Origin: Candidatus Poseidoniaceae archaeon
Lineage (GTDB): Archaea; Thermoplasmatota; Poseidoniia; Poseidoniales; Poseidoniaceae
Assembly: GCA_949373095.1 (NCBI GenBank)
Contig: CASIBY010000018.1
Span: forward strand, 62,001-126,000
Length of the DNA stretch: 64,000 bases
Reading direction: 5' to 3'
Part shown: positions 59,642 through 64,000 of the stretch, in pieces
Position numbering within the stretch: the stretch's first letter is position 1
Layout of the letters: each line of letters opens with the position of its first letter
Made by a program: the position numbers and the translations under genes
Notes under the pieces: generated by a model
Databases searched by the model: none
The model's input: only the letters and a program-made list of their open reading frames with translations
Told to the model about the DNA's origin: nothing

Positions 59642-62600
59642 TCAATCTTCCCAAACGACCCAGTCTTCCCAGCCTTCTTCACGGTGCCACCAGACGCCTT
59701 CTTCATCTTCCCACCATTGGGTGCCGTTTTCGTCCGTGGAGATTCCATCATCCTCTTCTGCTTCTTCCTCGGCCCATTCTTCTTCCGCTGGATATTCCGC
59801 ATCATCGGTTTCTTCAGCAACTTCTTCAGCAACTTCTTCAGCAACTGCATCCTCAGCAGTTGCACCAAATTGGAAGGCATCGGCGCTGCTTCCTAACATC
59901 GAGGATTCAATTCCTTCTGGGGCTTCTTCATGGAGTTCCTTACCTTCTGCCTTGAGGGAATCTAGAGACTTAGAGGCGTTCAAATCTAGACTCTTCTGTC
60001 CCGGGCGAGCTTCAGGAGCATCCATTGCTTCAGCGTAGTAATCATCGTCATCATCATCGCCAAAATCAATATCGCCACGAGAACGCATGAAGATGACTCC
60101 TCCGATGAGGACGGCTACGAATATAAAGACGCCAATTCCCACCAAAACTGGAGTTGTGGAGCTTGATGCACTATCTTCTCCATCCTTGGTTGTGTCCGTA
60201 TTGTCAGAGGGTTCTTCGAGTTGCTGTGCTAGCGTCCAAACCAGTTCACCTTCAGTGCTGGCTGTAGGCGTGGTCATGGAATCGCACTGATTGGCTCCGC
60301 CGAACTCAGAGCATGAAAAGAAAACGACGTACCCCACGCCTTGAATTCCGGGGAACAAACCATCGGATGGCCCATTACGGACCGGCGAGAATTGTACTTG
60401 GATCGAGGCCTCCGCAGAAATGGTGAGGGGCGGCCCGCTGCCCACACCAAAAGGCGCCTCAAAGGTCAACGGAGGAGTTGTGGCTGAAGTGACCTTCCAA
60501 GAGAATCCAAGGAACACATCAAACGGATTCGGATTGGTAATGGTGCACGTAATGCTCTCGTCGGTACTGTTCTGATCCCATGCGTAGGTTGCAGTTCCAC
60601 AGTCAATCGTTCCAGCCAGCGTTACATCCGGGAATGTCGTCTGGTTTGTGGTATTGTTAGGGTCGGTGGTGTTGGTTTGATTTTGGTCATTAACAAGTGC
60701 TGCCTCGAACTCAATCATGACGGCCATGCCTTGGGTGTAGTAGTAAGGAGTGAATGTATCCAGGTGAATGTGTAACATTCCACCGTATGCACCAATTCCT
60801 GAAAGTTCCATTTCATTCCCACTAACTTCCCCAATTCCAAATGATACTTCTGAGCCGTTTTCATCGTTTGCAACCCATCCCACGACCATGTTAGCGAGCA
60901 AGACTTGCTGGTCGGCGATGTGTGCGTTAACGAGGAGGACCGTTGAAAACGAATTGTTCTCGCCAAGAAGGATTGGCTCAACGGTCGTGAAGGATACATC
61001 AACGACGCCAAACGCAGAGGTTTGGTTGTAAGCAGGTGATAGCGGGCGGTCAATGAGGCCCCCTTGACTTCCTAGATAGGAAACTGAAAGGGTCATTTGA
61101 CCAAGGGCTTCGATCGGGCCAAGTGTAGTGAGGTCGGAGATTGAAAACACTACTATGCCTGATTCATTCGTTGTTTCGCTGACAGTGAAGTTATCATTAT
61201 CACCAAGGATATTCAATGCTACTTCCGCTCCGGCAATACCCGAGCCGTTCTGATGTAAATGAGCGGTAACGTTCAACGCTCCTTGTTTCTTCAGCAATAC
61301 ATGTGAAAGGTTTTCATCGCTTGTAAATCCGACGTATGAGACATCAAGCGAACTGGTGAGGACCGTGTCGTTTCTGGTGAAGACGGGGCCGAATGCGGTC
61401 ACATCGTATGAATAATTACCAAACTGGTCGACACCAATAACAGCAACGAAATATGGCGTTCCATCAAGGAGATGTTCACCATGGTTGTCAACGTTCAAAG
61501 TGGTATTGAAGACTGATGCTGCTGTAGTCTTAGAGGTATTCAATCCCTCAACTGAAGTGAAGTTCATCGTGCTGAGATAGATATGATGTACATTCACAGA
61601 CGGATGCCCTGTAGACCAAGAGACGTCCAATACACCTCCAACGTCATCGGGATGGTCTTCAGCAGTAACATTTGGCATGTAGGACTGAGGAAGCGGATAT
61701 GGAACGGAAATAGATAGTGGGGCAGAAAGATTACTGGTTACACCAAAATCATGGACGCTGCGAACATAGTAATCGTATTGCTCACCTGGAAGGAAGTTGA
61801 TATCAAACGTAAAGTTACTAATGCTGTTTGCGTAGACATTTGATAAATCTAAGGATTGGCTCTGGCCAACTCTGTAAATCATAAATTGAAGTAAGTCGTC
61901 ACCAAAATCACTCTGATTCTGCCAAGCAAGTTCCAAGGTGGTGCTGTTCAATTGATTGATTTGCAAGATTGGAGTTGGGGGGAGGGCGATATTTGGGGCA
62001 CCTTCGATGTAGGAGATTGTAGGGTTGGATACTTCGAAACTACCGTTTTGTGTTGAGTGAAACAGCAAAGGTACATTCAACGCTCCTGATCCACCGGTCA
62101 TCTGTTGATTCAATACATTGGTCAAATTGCCGGAAGGATGTGGATTGAAATTTACTTGGAATTCTGTATCGTATGTGACGTTGAGGTCTGCGAAGGTGAA
62201 CATGCCTCCAGCCAACGTGTTCAATGAGAAGTTTACCGGAGACATCTGAATTCCGTATCCATCTATGGCCCATGGCCAACTGAAACTCATTGCGCTCAAT
62301 TGACTGCTGAGGTTGTTGTTCGGGTCAAGTATCTGAAGTGGCCCAAGGGAATTTGAACCGTTACCGGCATAGCCTGATGCAGTAAAGTCAAGAACAGAAT
62401 TCTGGTCTACATCATAACCAATTTCATGCCATGCGCTAACAAAAACCCCGTGCTGTGAACCTTCACCTGCGACGACAATGTGCTCTCGAATGCCATCGCC
62501 ATCAAGATCTCCAAAATCAATAGATTTTGGCATTGTCCAAGGTTCGAGTATTGCAGAAGCGGATGAGTCAACCCGTCCCTTGTTGTTGCCCCAAGTACGG

Positions 62601-63994
62601 AAATCATAAGCAGTAAAGTTACCATCCAATGTGCTCGAAAGACCATCACTAATGGTTAATTGCGGGAGGAGGAGGGAGCTGTCCATGTCGTAGTCGTGGT
62701 CAATAATCGTCGCATTGGTGAGATCCAAAAGACCGTTGTGATTGTTCTCATCCCATGAAGTAACGCGGTTTTCAATGGACCGATGGCCTGAACCCCGTGT
62801 GGCAATGAAATCAAGATCTCCATCGTTATCAAAGTCACCGTAAACCGAATCTGTTCCCAGTCCATCAAACCGACCCACAAGTTCTGCAAAGGCTCCATTT
62901 TGGCCATATTTCAATTGAATACACTGGCCGGTAGTATCGACCACGATCAACTTGTAAGGGTCCAATTCACCATCAAAACGAGCGAGGTACATCGCTGTCA
63001 GCGTAGCTGGCGTATTGCTTTGGGGTGATACATACACCACTGCAGAATCTACAGTGGAAAAGCCGTTGGATTTAGTACTAAACTCTGCTATATCAATTGC
63101 TCCACCGGTTCGAATGGTCACCAAGTCTGCATAACCATCATCGGCAACATCTCCAATTTCCAAGTCAATCACGGAGGAGGGGAGTGTGTAGTTGGCGCGA
63201 GTTGGGAAGTTTCCTGTTGTACCGTTGTAAATGTGAATGCAGAGTAAACTGTCCAAAGGTGCGTATGTAATCACATCTTCATAGGAATCGCCGTTCAGAT
63301 CATCCACCATCACTCGTGTGGCGTTTGTGCATGTTGGGACCCATGATGTGTTTGAGACACCCGTGGTATTTGTGTAACTCATGACCGTGAAGGCGGTCCC
63401 AACGCCTGTACTTGCATTGGTAGAGGAAAGTAGGATGGCGTCTGACAAACTATTGTTTTCAATATCGCCAATTGCCGTATCTGTTATGGGCCCCAAAGGA
63501 AAGAAACCACCGGAAAGAGTGGGTTCGAATCTAACTTCCATTCGTGCGTCGCTTATCACAGAGCCATAAGGAAGAAGAAAGTCTGAAGTGTTTGAATTGA
63601 GGGCTTGGACCGCTCCGTTTGGCTCCATAAGTAACGATGAAGAATTATTTCCATCTGCGAACATGGTCTGTAAACCAAAGTCTCCGTAATTGGTTTGATT
63701 GAATTCCCATTCATTCTCGCCATTCTGATCAATATCCAACCAGACCTTGCCGGGTGATTGGGTTGTTCCCGAGTCTGGCGAGAGGAAGAAGAGGGATTGT
63801 TCAATGGTGGTATTTCGCTCCAAATCAAATCCAATTGGCGCATGCATGCCTCCGCTCATAGTGATTGTTTCGTCGGCAGTCCCGGTGGAGAAGACAGAAA
63901 CTGTAGTGGATTGGGCGCTAGCAAACATAACTGACCAGCCTGGTCCAACCATCATCAAAACAAGTAGGGTTCCCAAAATTTGACGGGATTTCAT
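59642..63994 (-). CDS. Large secreted FG-GAP/Fn3-type surface protein with TM anchor and acidic Trp-rich tail
   Basis: Signal peptide MKSRQILGTLLVLMMVGPGWSVMFASAQS; repeated DxDxDGxxD-type segments (VYGDFDNDGDLDFIATRG, DFGDLDGDGIREHIVV); TM VLVGIGVFIFVAVLIGGVIFM. Confidence 0.9.
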   Translation of the reverse strand: MKSRQILGTLLVLMMVGPGWSVMFASAQSTTVSVFSTGTADETITMSGGMHAPIGFDLERNTTIEQSLFFLSPDSGTTQSPGKVWLDIDQNGENEWEFNQTNYGDFGLQTMFADGNNSSSLLMEPNGAVQALNSNTSDFLLPYGSVISDARMEVRFEPTLSGGFFPLGPITDTAIGDIENNSLSDAILLSSTNASTGVGTAFTVMSYTNTTGVSNTSWVPTCTNATRVMVDDLNGDSYEDVITYAPLDSLLCIHIYNGTTGNFPTRANYTLPSSVIDLEIGDVADDGYADLVTIRTGGAIDIAEFSTKSNGFSTVDSAVVYVSPQSNTPATLTAMYLARFDGELDPYKLIVVDTTGQCIQLKYGQNGAFAELVGRFDGLGTDSVYGDFDNDGDLDFIATRGSGHRSIENRVTSWDENNHNGLLDLTNATIIDHDYDMDSSLLLPQLTISDGLSSTLDGNFTAYDFRTWGNNKGRVDSSASAILEPWTMPKSIDFGDLDGDGIREHIVVAGEGSQHGVFVSAWHEIGYDVDQNSVLDFTASGYAGNGSNSLGPLQILDPNNNLSSQLSAMSFSWPWAIDGYGIQMSPVNFSLNTLAGGMFTFADLNVTYDTEFQVNFNPHPSGNLTNVLNQQMTGGSGALNVPLLFHSTQNGSFEVSNPTISYIEGAPNIALPPTPILQINQLNSTTLELAWQNQSDFGDDLLQFMIYRVGQSQSLDLSNVYANSISNFTFDINFLPGEQYDYYVRSVHDFGVTSNLSAPLSISVPYPLPQSYMPNVTAEDHPDDVGGVLDVSWSTGHPSVNVHHIYLSTMNFTSVEGLNTSKTTAASVFNTTLNVDNHGEHLLDGTPYFVAVIGVDQFGNYSYDVTAFGPVFTRNDTVLTSSLDVSYVGFTSDENLSHVLLKKQGALNVTAHLHQNGSGIAGAEVALNILGDNDNFTVSETTNESGIVVFSISDLTTLGPIEALGQMTLSVSYLGSQGGLIDRPLSPAYNQTSAFGVVDVSFTTVEPILLGENNSFSTVLLVNAHIADQQVLLANMVVGWVANDENGSEVSFGIGEVSGNEMELSGIGAYGGMLHIHLDTFTPYYYTQGMAVMIEFEAALVNDQNQTNTTDPNNTTNQTTFPDVTLAGTIDCGTATYAWDQNSTDESITCTITNPNPFDVFLGFSWKVTSATTPPLTFEAPFGVGSGPPLTISAEASIQVQFSPVRNGPSDGLFPGIQGVGYVVFFSCSEFGGANQCDSMTTPTASTEGELVWTLAQQLEEPSDNTDTTKDGEDSASSSTTPVLVGIGVFIFVAVLIGGVIFMRSRGDIDFGDDDDDDYYAEAMDAPEARPGQKSLDLNASKSLDSLKAEGKELHEEAPEGIESSMLGSSADAFQFGATAEDAVAEEVAEEVAEETDDAEYPAEEEWAEEEAEEDDGISTDENGTQWWEDEEGVWWHREEGWEDWVVWED
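59810..59845. repeat. Three 12-bp tandem repeats (ttcttcagcaac) encoding VAEE repeats
   Basis: Units 59810-59821, 59822-59833, 59834-59845 identical. Confidence 0.85.
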
Positions 63995-64000
63995 TTCAAG

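Noticed and set aside
1-64000. tRNA, rRNA, CRISPR arrays, transposons or integrases
   Set aside because: Scanned by eye for T-loop-like GGTTCGAATCC contexts, regular direct repeats and transposase motifs; the few GTTCGAAT-like strings (e.g. near 63524) lie inside conserved CDSs without cloverleaf context. A tRNAscan/CRISPR search would be needed to be certain.

Overview
The window is a gene-dense archaeal chromosome segment. Gene content suggests a marine planktonic euryarchaeon of the Poseidoniales/Marine Group II type, inferred from TFB, MCM, GatE, the archaeosine radical-SAM enzyme RaSEA, Trm1 and PAC2 together with bacterial-type AddAB, PabABC and malic enzyme, plus very large secreted Fn3/propeller proteins. 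I recognise about 40 protein-coding genes and no convincing tRNA, rRNA, CRISPR array or transposase. The most unusual item is a two-gene unit at 25021-27311. It encodes a multi-TM protein that reads like a CcoN/NorB-type heme-copper oxidase subunit I but lacks nearly all the heme and CuB histidine ligands, has a C-terminal EF-hand pair, and sits next to a small TM protein. Other points of interest are a TFB gene with a palindrome, a TATA box and a 28-codon leader ORF whose stop overlaps the TFB start (ATGA); a candidate cobalamin-capture pair (PQQ-propeller+DUF4430 protein and an ECF S-component-like protein); tandem diverged Pth2 genes; an AddAB-like pair with Cys-containing nuclease domains in both subunits; a decayed ~2.4 kb locus at 44.2-46.6 kb; and two giant surface proteins (2.8k and 1.45k aa) sharing an Fn3 motif and unusual Trp/acidic or DDLL cytoplasmic tails. 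All assignments come from reading the translations by eye; no database search was run.
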